Assembly: GCF_031877795.1 (NCBI RefSeq)
Contig: NC_133942.1
Location: 2,232,001-2,296,000, forward strand
Direction: 5' to 3'
DNA: 64,000 nucleotides
Source: Strix aluco
Taxonomy: Eukaryota; Chordata; Aves; Strigiformes; Strigidae
The notes under the pieces were generated by a model that was not told the DNA's origin, searched no databases, and saw nothing but the letters and a program-made list of their open reading frames with translations. Numbering within the stretch: the stretch's first letter is position 1; each line of letters opens with the position of its first letter. This document shows, one piece after another, positions 25,601 through 38,098 of the stretch. The position numbers were made by a program, and so were the translations under genes.

Positions 25601-28600
25601 CTCTGTGCCTGGGAAGCAGACGTGTTCACATTGCTTCACAGAATCGCTTTTGTGCAGAAAACACTAACACTTGTTCAGAATGAAAGAAAGCACAGAGCCC
25701 CAGATTTTATGTTGTCCTGGAGAGCTTGCAGAGCACTGGGGAAAGGCAGGCAGAGAATTCCCTGCTAGCACCTTCTCTGTGCCTGGGAAGCAGAAGTGTT
25801 CACATTACTTCGCAGAATCGCTTTTGTGCAGAAAACACTAACACTTGTTCAGAATGAAAGAAAGCATAGAGCCCCAGATTTGATGTTGCCCTGGAGAGCT
25901 TGCAGAGCACTGGGGAAAGGCAGGCAGAGAATTCCCTGCTAGCACCTTCTCTGTGCCTGGGAAGCAGAAGTGTTCCCATTGCTTCGCAGAATCGCTTTTG
26001 TGCAGAAAACACTAACACTTGTTCAGAACGAAAGAAAGCACAGAGCCCCAGATTTGATGTTGTCCTGGAGAGCTTGCAGAGCACTGGGGAAAGGCAGGCA
26101 GAGAATTCCCTGCTAGCACCTTCTCTGAGCCTGGGAACCAGAAGTGTTCACATTGCTTCGCAGAATCGCTTTTGTGCAGAAAACACTAACACTTGTTCAG
26201 AACGAAAGAAAGCACAGAGCCCCAGATTTGATGTTGCCCTGGAGAGCTTGCAGAGCACTGGGGAAAGGCAGGCAGAGAATTCCCTGCTAGCACCTTCTCT
26301 GAGCCTGGGAACCAGAAGGGTTCACATTGCTTTGCAGAATCGCTTTTGTGCAGAAAACACTAACACTTGTTCAGAATGAAAGAAAGCACAGAGCCCCAGA
26401 TTTTGTGTTGCCCTGGAGAGCTTGCAGAGCACTGGGGAAAGGCAGGCAGAGAATTCCCTGCTAGCACCTTCTCTGTGCCTGGGAAGCAGAAGTGCTCACA
26501 TCGCTTCACAGAATCGCTTTTGTGCAGAAAACACTAACACTTGTTCAGAACGAAAGAAAGCACAGAGCCCCAGATTTTATGTTGTCCTGGAGAGCTTGCA
26601 GAGCACTGGGGAAAGGCAGGCAGAGAATTCCCTGCTAGCACCTTCTCTGTGCCTGGGAAGCAGAAGTGTTCACATTGCTTCGCAGAATCGCTTTTGTGCA
26701 GAAAACACTAACACTTGTTCAGAACGAAAGAAAGCACAGAGCCCCAGATTTGATGTTGCCCTGGAGAGCTTGCAGAGCACTGGGGAAAGGCAGGCAGAGA
26801 ATTCCCTGCTAGCACCTTCTCTGTGCCTGGGAAGCAGACGTGTTCACATTGCTTCGCAGAATCGCTTTTGTGCAGAAAACACTAACACTTGTTCAGAATG
26901 AAAGAAAGCACAGAGCCCCAGACTTTATGTTGTCCTGGAGAGCTTGCAGAGCACTGGGGAAAGGCAGGCAGAGAATTCCCTGCTAGCACCTTCTCTGTGC
27001 CTGGGAAGCAGACGTGTTCACATTGCTTCGCAGAATCGCTTTTGTGCAGAAAACACTAACACTTGTTCAGAACGAAAGAAAGCACAGAGCCCCAGATTTG
27101 ATGTTGCCCTGGAGAGCTTGCAGAGCACTGGGGAAAGGCAGGCAGAGAATTCCCTGCTAGCACCTTCTCTGTGCCTGGGAAGCAGAAGTGTTCACATTAC
27201 TTCGCAGAATCGCTTTTGTGCAGAAAACACTAACACTTGTTCAGAATGAAAGAAAGCACAGAGCCCCAGATTTGATGTTGCCCTGGAGAGCTTGCAGAGC
27301 ACTGGGGAAAGGCAGGCAGAGAATTCCCTGCTAGCACCTTCTCTGTGCCTGGGAAGCAGAAGTGCTAACATTGCTTCGCAGAATCGCTTTTCTGCAGAAA
27401 ACACTAACACTTGTTCAGAACGAAAGAAAGCACAGAGCCCCAGATTTGATGTTGTCCTGGAGAGCTTGCAGAGCACTGGGGAAAGGCAGGCAGAGAATTC
27501 CCTGCTAGCACCTTCTCTGAGCCTGGGAACCAGAAGTGTTCACATTGCTTCGCAGAATCGCTTTTGTGCAGAAAACACTAACACTTGTTCAGAACGAAAG
27601 AAAGCACAGAGCCCCAGATTTTATGTTGTCCTGGAGAGCTTGCAGAGCACTGGGGAAAGGCAGGCAGAGAATTCCCTGCTAGCACCTTCTCTGTGCCTGG
27701 GAAGCAGAAGTGTTCCCATTGCTTCGCAGAATCGCTTTTGTGCAGAAAACACTAACACTTGTTCAGAACGAAAGAAAGCACAGAGCCCCAGATTTGATGT
27801 TGCCCTGGAGAGCTTGCAGAGCACTGGGGAAAGGCAGGCAGAGAATTCCCTGCTAGCACCTTCTCTGTGCCTGGGAAGCAGAAGTGTTCCCATTGCTTCG
27901 CAGATTCGCTTTTGTGCAGAAAACAGTAACACTTGTTCAGAATGAAAGATAGCACAGAGCCCCAGATTTTATGTTGCCCTGGAGAGCTTGCAGAGCACTG
28001 GGGAAAGGCAGGCAGAGAATTCCCTGCTAGCACCTTCTCTGTGCCTGGGAAGCAGAAGTGTTCCCATTGCTTCGCAGAATCGCTTTTGTGCAGAAAACAG
28101 TAACACTTGTTCAGAACGAAAGAAAGCACAGAGCCCCAGATTTGATGTTGCCCTGGAGAGCTTGCAGAGCACTGGGGAAAGGCAGGCAGAGAATTCCCTG
28201 CTAGCACCTTCTCTGTGCCTGGGAAGCAGACGTGTTCACATTGCTTCACAGAATCGCTTTTGTGCAGAAAACACTAACACTTGTTCAGAATGAAAGAAAG
28301 CACAGAGCCCCAGACTTTATGTTGTCCTGGAGAGCTTGCAGAGCACTGGGGAAAGGCAGGCAGAGAATTCCCTGCTAGCACCTTCTCTGTGCCTGGGAAG
28401 CAGAAGTGTTCACATTACTTCGCAGAATCGCTTTTGTGCAGAAAACACTAACACTTGTTCAGAATGAAAGAAAGCATAGAGCCCCAGATTTGATGTTGCC
28501 CTGGAGAGCTTGCAGAGCACTGGGGAAAGGCAGGCAGAGAATTCCCTGCTAGCACCTTCTCTGTGCCTGGGAAGCAGAAGTGCTCACATTGCTTCGCAGA

Positions 28601-30230
28601 ATCGCTTTTCTGCAGAAAACAGTAACACTTGTTCAGAACGAAAGAAAGCACAGAGCCCCAGATTTGATGTTGTCCTGGAGAGCTTGCAGAGCACTGGGGA
28701 AAGGCAGGCAGAGAATTCCCTGCTAGCACCTTCTCTGAGCCTGGGAACCAGAAGTGTTCACATTGCTTCGCAGAATCGCTTTTGTGCAGAAAACACTAAC
28801 ACTTGTTCAGAACGAAAGAAAGCACAGAGCCCCAGATTTGATGTTGCCCTGGAGAGCTTGCAGAGCACTGGGGAAAGGCAGGCAGAGAATTCCCTGCTAG
28901 CACCTTCTCTGAGCCTGGGAACCAGAAGGGTTCACATTGCTTTGCAGAATCGCTTTTGTGCAGAAAACACTAACACTTGTTCAGAATGAAAGAAAGCACA
29001 GAGCCCCAGATTTTGTGTTGCCCTGGAGAGCTTGCAGAGCACTGGGGAAAGGCAGGCAGAGAATTCCCTGCTAGCACCTTCTCTGTGCCTGGGAAGCAGA
29101 AGTGCTCACATCGCTTCACAGAATCGCTTTTGTGCAGAAAACACTAACACTTGTTCAGAACGAAAGAAAGCACAGAGCCCCAGATTTTATGTTGTCCTGG
29201 AGAGCTTGCAGAGCACTGGGGAAAGGCAGGCAGAGAATTCCCTGCTAGCACCTTCTCTGTGCCTGGGAAGCAGAAGTGTTCACATTACTTCGCAGAATCG
29301 CTTTTGTGCAGAAAACACTAACACTTGTTCAGAACGAAAGAAAGCACAGAGCCCCAGATTTGATGTTGCCCTGGAGAGCTTGCAGAGCACTGGGGAAAGG
29401 CAGGCAGAGAATTCCCTGCTAGCACCTTCTCTGTGCCTGGGAAGCAGACGTGTTCACATTGCTTCGCAGAATCGCTTTTGTGCAGAAAACACTAACACTT
29501 GTTCAGAATGAAAGAAAGCACAGAGCCCCAGACTTTATGTTGTCCTGGAGAGCTTGCAGAGCACTGGGGAAAGGCAGGCAGAGAATTCCCTGCTAGCACC
29601 TTCTCTGTGCCTGGGAAGCAGACGTGTTCACATTGCTTCGCAGAATCGCTTTTGTGCAGAAAACACTAACACTTGTTCAGAACGAAAGAAAGCACAGAGC
29701 CCCAGATTTGATGTTGCCCTGGAGAGCTTGCAGAGCACTGGGGAAAGGCAGGCAGAGAATTCCCTGCTAGCACCTTCTCTGTGCCTGGGAAGCAGAAGTG
29801 TTCACATTACTTCGCAGAATCGCTTTTGTGCAGAAAACACTAACACTTGTTCAGAATGAAAGAAAGCACAGAGCCCCAGATTTGATGTTGCCCTGGAGAG
29901 CTTGCAGAGCACTGGGGAAAGGCAGGCAGAGAATTCCCTGCTAGCACCTTCTCTGTGCCTGGGAAGCAGAAGTGCTCACATTGCTTCGCAGAATCGCTTT
30001 TCTGCAGAAAACACTAACACTTGTTCAGAACGAAAGAAAGCACAGAGCCCCAGATTTGATGTTGCCCTGGAGAGCTTGCAGAGCACTGGGGAAAGGCAGG
30101 CAGAGAATTCCCTGCTAGCACCTTCTCTGAGCCTGGGAACCAGAAGTGTTCACATTGCTTCGCAGAATCGCTTTTGTGCAGAAAACACTAACACTTGTTC
30201 AGAACGAAAGAAAGCACAGAGCCCCAGATT
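14280..30230. repeat. Tandem duplication of a 7,952-bp satellite block
   Basis: Variant patterns at about 14,280-22,270 recur at a constant offset of 7,952 bp through about 30,230, so two copies lie directly head to tail. 7,952 equals 46 monomers of 174 bp minus four 13-bp truncations. I saw only a few substitutions between the copies, for example near 16,217/24,169, 17,750/25,702 and 19,415/27,367, so identity is above 99.9% by eye. At the left edge the pattern diverges at about 14,265 (ttcaaagattcg against ttcgcagaatcg), and at the right edge at about 22,275/30,227. This is the signature of a recent unequal exchange, or possibly an assembly duplication. Confidence 0.88.
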
Positions 30231-31628
30231 TTATGTTGTCCTGGAGAGCTTGCAGAGCACTGGGGAAAGGCAGGCAGAGAATTCCCTGCTAGCACCTTCT
30301 CTGTGCCTGTTCACATTGCTTCGCAGAATCGCTTTTGTGCAGAAAACACTAACACTTGTTCAGAACGAAAGAAAGCACAGAGCCCCAGATTTGATGTTGT
30401 CCTGGAGAGCTTGCAGAGCACTGGGGAAAGGCAGGCAGAGAATTCCCTGCTAGCACCTTCTCTGTGCCTGGGAAGCAGAAGTGTTCCCATTGCTTCGCAG
30501 AATCGCTTTTGTGCAGAAAACACTAACACTTGTTCAGAACGAAAGAAAGCACAGAGCCCCAGACTTTATGTTGTCCTGGAGAGCTTGCAGAGCACTGGGG
30601 AAAGGCAGGCAGAGAATTCCCCGCTAGCACCTTCTCTGTGCCTGGGTAGCAGAAGTGTTCCCATTGCTTCGCAGAATCGCTTTTGTGCAGAAAACACTAA
30701 CACTTGTTCAGAACGAAAGAAAGCACAGAGCCCCAGATTCTATGTTGTCCTGGAGAGCTTGCAGAGCACTGGGGAAAGGCAGGCAGAGAATTCCCTGCTA
30801 GCACCTTCTCTGTGCCTGGGAAGCAGAAGTGCTCACATTGCTTCGCAGAATCGCTTTTGTGCAGAAAACACTAACACTTGTTCAGAACGAAAGAAAGCAC
30901 AGAGCCCCAGATTTGATGTTGTCCTGGAGAGCTTGCAGAGCACTGGGGAAAGGCAGGCAGAGAATTCCCTGCTAGCACCTTCTCTGTGCCTGGGAAGCAG
31001 AAGTGTTCACATTACTTCGCAGAATCGCTTTTGTGCAGAAAACACTAACACTTGTTCAGAATGAAAGAAAGCACAGAGCCCCAGATTTGATGTTGCCCTG
31101 GAGAGCTTGCAGAGCACTGGGGAAAGGCAGGCAGAGAATTCCCTGCTAGCACCTTCTCTGTGCCTGGGAAGCAGAAGTGCTCACATTGCTTCGCAGAATC
31201 GCTTTTCTGCAGAAAACACTAACACTTGTTCAGAACGAAAGAAAGCACAGAGCCCCAGATTTTATGTTGTCCAGGAGAGCTTGCAGAGCACTGGGGAAAG
31301 GCAGGCAGAGAATTCCCTGCTAGCACCTTCTCTGAGCCTGGGAACCAGAAGTGTTCACATTGCTTTGCAGAATCGCTTTTGTGCAGAAAACACTAACACT
31401 TGTTCAGAACGAAAGAAAGCACAGAGCCCCAGATTTTATGTTGTCCTGGAGAGCTTGCAGAGCACTGGGGAAAGGCAGGCAGAGAATTCCCTGCTAGCAC
31501 CTTCTCTGTGCCTGGGAAGCAGACGTGTTCACATTGCTTCGCAGAATCGCTTTTGTGCAGAAAACACTAACACTTGTTCAGAATGAAAGAAAGCACAGAG
31601 CCCCAGACTTTATGTTGTCCTGGAGAGC

Positions 31629-34600
31629 TTGCAGAGCACTGGGGAAAGGCAGGCAGAGAATTCCCTGCTAGCACCTTCTCTGTGCCTGGGAAGCAGTAGT
31701 GTTCACATTGCTTCAAAGATTCGCTTTTCTGCAGAAAACACTAACACTTGTTCAGAACGAAAGAAAGCACAGAGCCCCAGATTTGATGTTGTCCTGGAGA
31801 GCTTGCAGAGCACTGGGGAAAGGCAGGCAGAGAATTCCCTGCTAGCACCTTCTCTGTGCCTGGGAAGCAGAAGTGTTCCCATTGCTTCGCAGAATCGATT
31901 TTGTGCAGAAAACACTAACACTTGTTCAGAACGAAAGAAAGCACAGAGCCCCAGACTTTATGTTGTCCTGGAGAGCTTGCAGAGCACTGGGGAAAGGCAG
32001 GCAGAGAATTCCCTGCTAGCACCTTCTCTGTGCCTGGGAAGCAGAAGTGTTCCCATTGCTTCGCAGAATCGCTTTTGTGCAGAAAACACTAACACTTGTT
32101 CAGAACGAAAGAAAGCACAGAGCCCCAGACTTTATGTTGTCCTGGAGAGCTTGCAGAGCACTGGGGAAAGGCAGGCAGAGAATTCCCTGCTAGCACCTTC
32201 TCTGTGCCTGTTCACATTGCTTCGCAGAATCGCTTTTGTGCAGAAAACACTAACACTTGTTCAGAACGAAAGAAAGCACAGAGCCCCAGATTTGATGTTG
32301 TCCTGGAGAGCTTGCAGAGCACTGGGGAAAGGCAGGCAGAGAATTCCCTGCTAGCACCTTCTCTGTGCCTGGGAAGCAGAAGTGTTCCCATTGCTTCGCA
32401 GAATCGCTTTTGTGCAGAAAACACTAACACTTGTTCAGAACGAAAGAAAGCACAGAGCCCCAGACTTTATGTTGTCCTGGAGAGCTTGCAGAGCACTGGG
32501 GAAAGGCAGGCAGAGAATTCCCCGCTAGCACCTTCTCTGTGCCTGGGTAGCAGAAGTGTTCCCATTGCTTCGCAGAATCGCTTTTGTGCAGAAAACACTA
32601 ACACTTGTTCAGAACGAAAGAAAGCACAGAGCCCCAGATTCTATGTTGTCCTGGAGAGCTTGCAGAGCACTGGGGAAAGGCAGGCAGAGAATTCCCTGCT
32701 AGCACCTTCTCTGTGCCTGGGAAGCAGACGTGTTCACATTGCTTCGCAGAATCGCTTTTCTGCAGAAAACAGTAACACTTGTTCAGAACGAAAGAAAGCA
32801 CAGAGCCCCAGATTTGATGTTGTCCTGGAGAGCTTGCAGAGCACTGGGGAAAGGCAGGCAGAGAATTCCCTGCTAGCACCTTCTCTGAGCCTGGGAACCA
32901 GAAGTGTTCACATTGCTTCGCAGAATCGCTTTTGTGCAGAAAACACTAACACTTGTTCAGAACGAAAGAAAGCACAGAGCCCCAGATTTGATGTTGCCCT
33001 GGAGAGCTTGCAGAGCACTGGGGAAAGGCAGGCAGAGAATTCCCTGCTAGCACCTTCTCTGAGCCTGGGAACCAGAAGGGTTCACATTGCTTTGCAGAAT
33101 CGCTTTTGTGCAGAAAACACTAACACTTGTTCAGAATGAAAGAAAGCACAGAGCCCCAGATTTTGTGTTGTCCTGGAGAGCTTGCAGAGCACTGGGGAAA
33201 GGCAGGCAGAGAATTCCTTGCTAGCACCTTCTCTGTGCCTGGGAAGCAGAAGTGTTCACATTGCTTCGCAGAATCGCTTTTGTGCAGAAAACACTAACAC
33301 TTGTTCAGAACGAAAGAAAGCACAGAGCCCCAGATTTGATGTTGCCCTGGAGAGCTTGCAGAGCACTGGGGAAAGGCAGGCAGAGAATTCCCTGCTAGCA
33401 CCTTCTCTGTGCCTGGGAAGCAGACGTGTTCACATTGCTTCGCAGAATCGCTTTTCTGCAGAAAACACTAACACTTGTTCAGAATGAAAGAAAGCACAGA
33501 GCCCCAGACTTTATGTTGTCCTGGAGAGCTTGCAGAGCACTGGGGAAAGGCAGGCAGAGAATTCCCTGCTAGCACCTTCTCTGTGCCTGGGAAGCAGACG
33601 TGTTCACATTGCTTCGCAGAATCGCTTTTGTGCAGAAAACACTAACACTTGTTCAGAACGAAAGAAAGCACAGAGCCGCAGATTTGATGTTGCCCTGGAG
33701 AGCTTGCAGAGCACTGGGGAAAGGCAGGCAGAGAATTCCCTGCTAGCACCTTCTCTGTGCCTGGGAAGCAGAAGTGTTCACATTACTTCGCAGAATCGCT
33801 TTTGTGCAGAAAACACTAACACTTGTTCAGAACGAAAGAAAGCACAGAGCCCCAGATTTTATGTTGTCCTGGAGAGCTTGCAGAGCACTGGGGAAAGGCA
33901 GGCAGAGAATTCCCTGCTAGCACCTTCTCTGTGCCTGTTCACATTGCTTTGCAGAATCGCTTTTGTGCAGAAAACACTAACACTTGTTCAGAACGAAAGA
34001 AAGCACAGAGCCCCAGATTTGATGTTGTCCTGGAGAGCTTGCAGAGCACTGGGGAAAGGCAGGCAGAGAATTCCCTGCTAGCACCTTCTCTGTGCCTGGG
34101 AAGCAGACGTGTTCACATTGCTTCGCAGAATCGCTTTTGTGCAGAAAACACTAACACTTGTTCAGAATGAAAGAAAGCACAGAGCCCCAGACTTTATGTT
34201 GTCCTGGAGAGCTTGCAGAGCACTGGGGAAAGGCAGGCAGAGAATTCCCTGCTAGCACCTTCTCTGTGCCTGGGAAGCAGTAGTGTTCACATTGCTTCAA
34301 AGATTCGCTTTTCTGCAGAAAACACTAACACTTGTTCAGAACGAAAGAAAGCACAGAGCCCCAGATTTGATGTTGTCCTGGAGAGCTTGCAGAGCACTGG
34401 GGAAAGGCAGGCAGAGAATTCCCTGCTAGCACCTTCTCTGTGCCTGGGAAGCAGAAGTGTTCCCATTGCTTCGCAGAATCGATTTTGTGCAGAAAACACT
34501 AACACTTGTTCAGAATGAAAGAAAGCACAGAGCCCCAGACTTTATGTTGTCCTGGAGAGCTTGCAGAGCACTGGGGAAAGGCAGGCAGAGAATTCCCTGC

Positions 34601-37145
34601 TAGCACCTTCTCTGTGCCTGGGAAGCAGTAGTGTTCACATTGCTTCAAAGATTCGCTTTTCTGCAGAAAACACTAACACTTGTTCAGAACGAAAGAAAGC
34701 ACAGAGCCCCAGATTTGATGTTGTCCTGGAGAGCTTGCAGAGCACTGGGGAAAGGCAGGCAGAGAATTCCCTGCTAGCACCTTCTCTGTGCCTGGGAAGC
34801 AGAAGTGTTCCCATTGCTTCGCAGAATCGCTTTTGTGCAGAAAACACTAACACTTGTTCAGAACGAAAGAAAGCACAGAGCCCCAGACTTTATGTTGTCC
34901 TGGAGAGCTTGCAGAGCACTGGGGAAAGGCAGGCAGAGAATTCCCTGCTAGCACCTTCTCTGTGCCTGGGAAGCAGAAGTGTTCCCATTGCTTCGCAGAA
35001 TCGCTTTTGTGCAGAAAACACTAACACTTGTTCAGAACGAAAGAAAGCACAGAGCCCCAGACTTTATGTTGTCCTGGAGAGCTTGCAGAGCACTGGGGAA
35101 AGGCAGGCAGAGAATTCCCTGCTAGCACCTTCTCTGTGCCTGTTCACATTGCTTCGCAGAATCGCTTTTGTGCAGAAAACACTAACACTTGTTCAGAACG
35201 AAAGAAAGCACAGAGCCCCAGATTTGATGTTGTCCTGGAGAGCTTGCAGAGCACTGGGGAAAGGCAGGCAGAGAATTCCCTGCTAGCACCTTCTCTGTGC
35301 CCGGGAAGCAGAAATGTTCCCATTGCTTCGCAGAATCGCTTTTGTGCAGAAAACACTAACACTTGTTCAGAACGAAAGAAAGCACAGAGCCCCAGACTTT
35401 ATGTTGTCCTGGAGAGCTTGCAGAGCACTGGGGAAAGGCAGGCAGAGAATTCCCCGCTAGCACCTTCTCTGTGCCTGGGTAGCAGAAGTGTTCCCATTGC
35501 TTCGCAGAATCGCTTTTGTGCAGAAAACACTAACACTTGTTCAGAACGAAAGAAAGCACAGAGCCCCAGATTTGATGTTGTCCTGGAGAGCTTGCAGAGC
35601 ACTGGGGAAAGGCAGGCAGAGAATTCCCTGCTAGCACCTTCTCTGAGCCTGGGAACCAGAAGTGTTCACATTGCTTCGCAGAATCGCTTTTGTGCAGAAA
35701 ACACTAACACTTGTTCAGAACGAAAGAAAGCACAGAGCCCCAGATTTGATGTTGCCCTGGAGAGCTTGCAGAGCACTGGGGAAAGGCAGGCAGAGAATTC
35801 CCTGCTAGCACCTTCTCTGAGCCTGGGAACCAGAAGGGTTCACATTGCTTTGCAGAATCGCTTTTGTGCAGAAAACACTAACACTTGTTCAGAATGAAAG
35901 AAAGCACAGAGCCCCAGATTTTGTGTTGCCCTGGAGAGCTTGCAGAGCACTGGGGAAAGGCAGGCAGAGAATTCCCTGCTAGCACCTTCTCTGTGCCTGG
36001 GAAGCAGAAGTGCTCACATCGCTTCACAGAATCGCTTTTGTGCAGAAAACACTAACACTTGTTCAGAACGAAAGAAAGCACAGAGCCCCAGATTTTATGT
36101 TGTCCTGGAGAGCTTGCAGAGCACTGGGGAAAGGCAGGCAGAGAATTCCTTGCTAGCACCTTCTCTGTGCCTGGGAAGCAGAAGTGTTCACATTGCTTCG
36201 CAGAATCGCTTTTGTGCAGAAAACACTAACACTTGTTCAGAACGAAAGAAAGCACAGAGCCCCAGATTTGATGTTGCCCTGGAGAGCTTGCAGAGCACTG
36301 GGGAAAGGCAGGCAGAGAATTCCCTGCTAGCACCTTCTCTGTGCCTGGGAAGCAGACGTGTTCACATTGCTTCGCAGAATCGCTTTTCTGCAGAAAACAC
36401 TAACACTTGTTCAGAATGAAAGAAAGCACAGAGCCCCAGACTTTATGTTGTCCTGGAGAGCTTGCAGAGCACTGGGGAAAGGCAGGCAGAGAATTCCCTG
36501 CTAGCACCTTCTCTGTGCCTGGGAAGCAGACGTGTTCACATTGCTTCGCAGAATCGCTTTTGTGCAGAAAACACTAACACTTGTTCAGAACGAAAGAAAG
36601 CACAGAGCCGCAGATTTGATGTTGCCCTGGAGAGCTTGCAGAGCACTGGGGAAAGGCAGGCAGAGAATTCCCTGCTAGCACCTTCTCTGTGCCTGGGAAG
36701 CAGAAGTGTTCACATTACTTCGCAGAATCGCTTTTGTGCAGAAAACACTAACACTTGTTCAGAACGAAAGAAAGCACAGAGCCCCAGATTTTATGTTGTC
36801 CTGGAGAGCTTGCAGAGCACTGGGGAAAGGCAGGCAGAGAATTCCCTGCTAGCACCTTCTCTGTGCCTGTTCACATTGCTTTGCAGAATCGCTTTTGTGC
36901 AGAAAACACTAACACTTGTTCAGAACGAAAGAAAGCACAGAGCCCCAGATTTGATGTTGTCCTGGAGAGCTTGCAGAGCACTGGGGAAAGGCAGGCAGAG
37001 AATTCCCTGCTAGCACCTTCTCTGTGCCTGGGAAGCAGACGTGTTCACATTGCTTCGCAGAATCGCTTTTGTGCAGAAAACACTAACACTTGTTCAGAAT
37101 GAAAGAAAGCACAGAGCCCCAGACTTTATGTTGTCCTGGAGAGCT
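31629..37145. repeat. Distal satellite block duplication (offset 2,932 bp)
   Basis: Variant patterns at 31,629-32,354 and 33,530-34,170 recur at 34,561-35,286 and 36,462-37,102, an offset of 2,932 bp (17 monomers minus two 13-bp truncations). Between these anchors the copies differ by a one-monomer deletion and a compensating one-monomer gain (33,139 against 35,897, offset 2,758). This block abuts the array end, so the edge has been amplified as well as the interior. Confidence 0.83.
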
Positions 37146-37597
37146 TGCAGAGCACTGGGGAAAGGCAGGCAGAGAATTCCCTGCTAGCACCTTCTCTGTG
37201 CCTGGGAAGCAGTAGTGTTCACATTGCTTCAAAGATTCGCTTTTCTGCAGAAAACACTAACACTTGTTCAGAACGAAAGAAAGCACAGAGCCCCAGATTT
37301 GATGTTGTCCTGTAGAGCTTGCAGAGCACTGGGGAAAGGCAGGCAGAGAATTCCCTGCTAGCACCTTCTCTGTGCCTGGGAAGCAGAAGTGTTCCCATTG
37401 CTTCGCAGAATCGATTTTGTGCAGAAAACACTAACACTTGTTCAGAACGAAAGAAAGCACAGAGCCCCAGACTTTATGTTGTCCTGGAGAGCTTGCAGAG
37501 CACTGGGGAAAGGCAGGCAGAGAATTCCCTGCTAGCACCTTCTCTGTGCCTGGGAAGCAGAAGTGCTCACATTGCTTCGCAGAATCGCTTTTGTGCA

Positions 37598-38098
37598 AGT
37601 GATACCAAACTGGGAGGTGCTGATTACTCACTTGAAGGACAGGAGGCCTTGCAGAGGTTCTAGATAGATTGGAGCACTGGGCAATCTTTAATGGGATGAA
37701 ATTTAAGAAATGAAAATGCCGGCTTCTGCACTTGGGAGGGCGCTACAGCAGGCACAAGCATGATAGGGAGAGGAGTGGCTGGAAAGCATCCCTGCAGAAA
37801 GGGATGCAGGGGCGCTGGCTGACAGCAGGCTCAGTGTGAGCCAGCAGCGTGCGCCCTGGCAGCCAAGTGCGCAAACCGCAGCCTGGGGTGCATCAACCAC
37901 AGCATAAGCAGCTGGGCAAAAGAGGGGATTATCCCGCTGTGTTCAGCGTTGGTGTGGCCTCACCTTGAGTGCTGTGGCAGTTCTGGCCCCCACCATTTGA
38001 GAAGGCTGTGAAGGTCCTGGAATGTGTCCCGAGGAGGGCAAGCAAGCTGGTGAAAGGGCTGGAAGGACTGTCCTGTGAGGAGCAGCTGGGGACTTTGG
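37598..38098 (+). mobile_element. CR1-type LINE fragment, upstream part
   Basis: The sequence starting agtgataccaaactgggagg encodes the CR1 reverse-transcriptase stretch DTKLGGA followed by an EGQEALQR-like motif, with frame damage after about 37,660. It is closely similar to 51,838-52,083. It then continues as typical CR1 3' sequence (gtcctggaatgtgtcccgag, then aggagcagctggggactttgg). It is interrupted at 38,098 by the provirus and resumes at 44,223. The left junction with the satellite is abrupt and has no target duplication that I can see. Confidence 0.88.
38093..38098. repeat. 5' target-site duplication of the provirus (ctttgg)
   Basis: The six bases ctttgg directly before the 5' LTR (tgtagg...) are repeated directly after the 3' LTR at 44,217-44,222. 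Removing the provirus and one copy restores continuous CR1 sequence. A 6-bp duplication is usual for alpharetroviruses and some other class II elements. Confidence 0.9.

Larger units (their letters stand above)
1..37597. repeat. 174-bp satellite array, about 216 tandem monomers
   Basis: The whole stretch is head-to-tail copies of one 174-bp monomer; diagnostic words such as the EcoRI hexamer gaattc and the NheI hexamer gctagc recur every 174 bp. The left end is cut by the window and the right end stops abruptly inside a monomer at about 37,597, where a CR1 LINE begins. Monomers differ by a small set of recurrent variants, several at CpG sites (ttcgcag/ttcacag/tttgcag, aacgaaag/aatgaaag, agacgtg/agaagtg). 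Some monomers lack 13 bp (for example near 2,620, 7,480, 10,424, 13,895, 14,573, 16,460, 22,525, 30,302, 36,864) and are 161 bp long. Because 174 is divisible by three, long open frames run through consecutive monomers, but they begin at TTG rather than ATG and I do not consider them genes. A centromeric or pericentromeric role is possible but inferred only from unit length and organisation. Confidence 0.97.

Noticed and set aside
1-37597. CRISPR array
   Set aside because: Repeat units are contiguous with no unique spacers, the unit is far too long, and the rest of the window is eukaryotic.
306-37663. Dozens of open frames of 60-347 codons in the satellite on both strands
   Set aside because: They repeat with the 174-bp period, plus-strand frames start at TTG rather than ATG, stops come from one recurrent CpG change, and there are no codon-position signs of selection. 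I treat them as by-products of the repeat.
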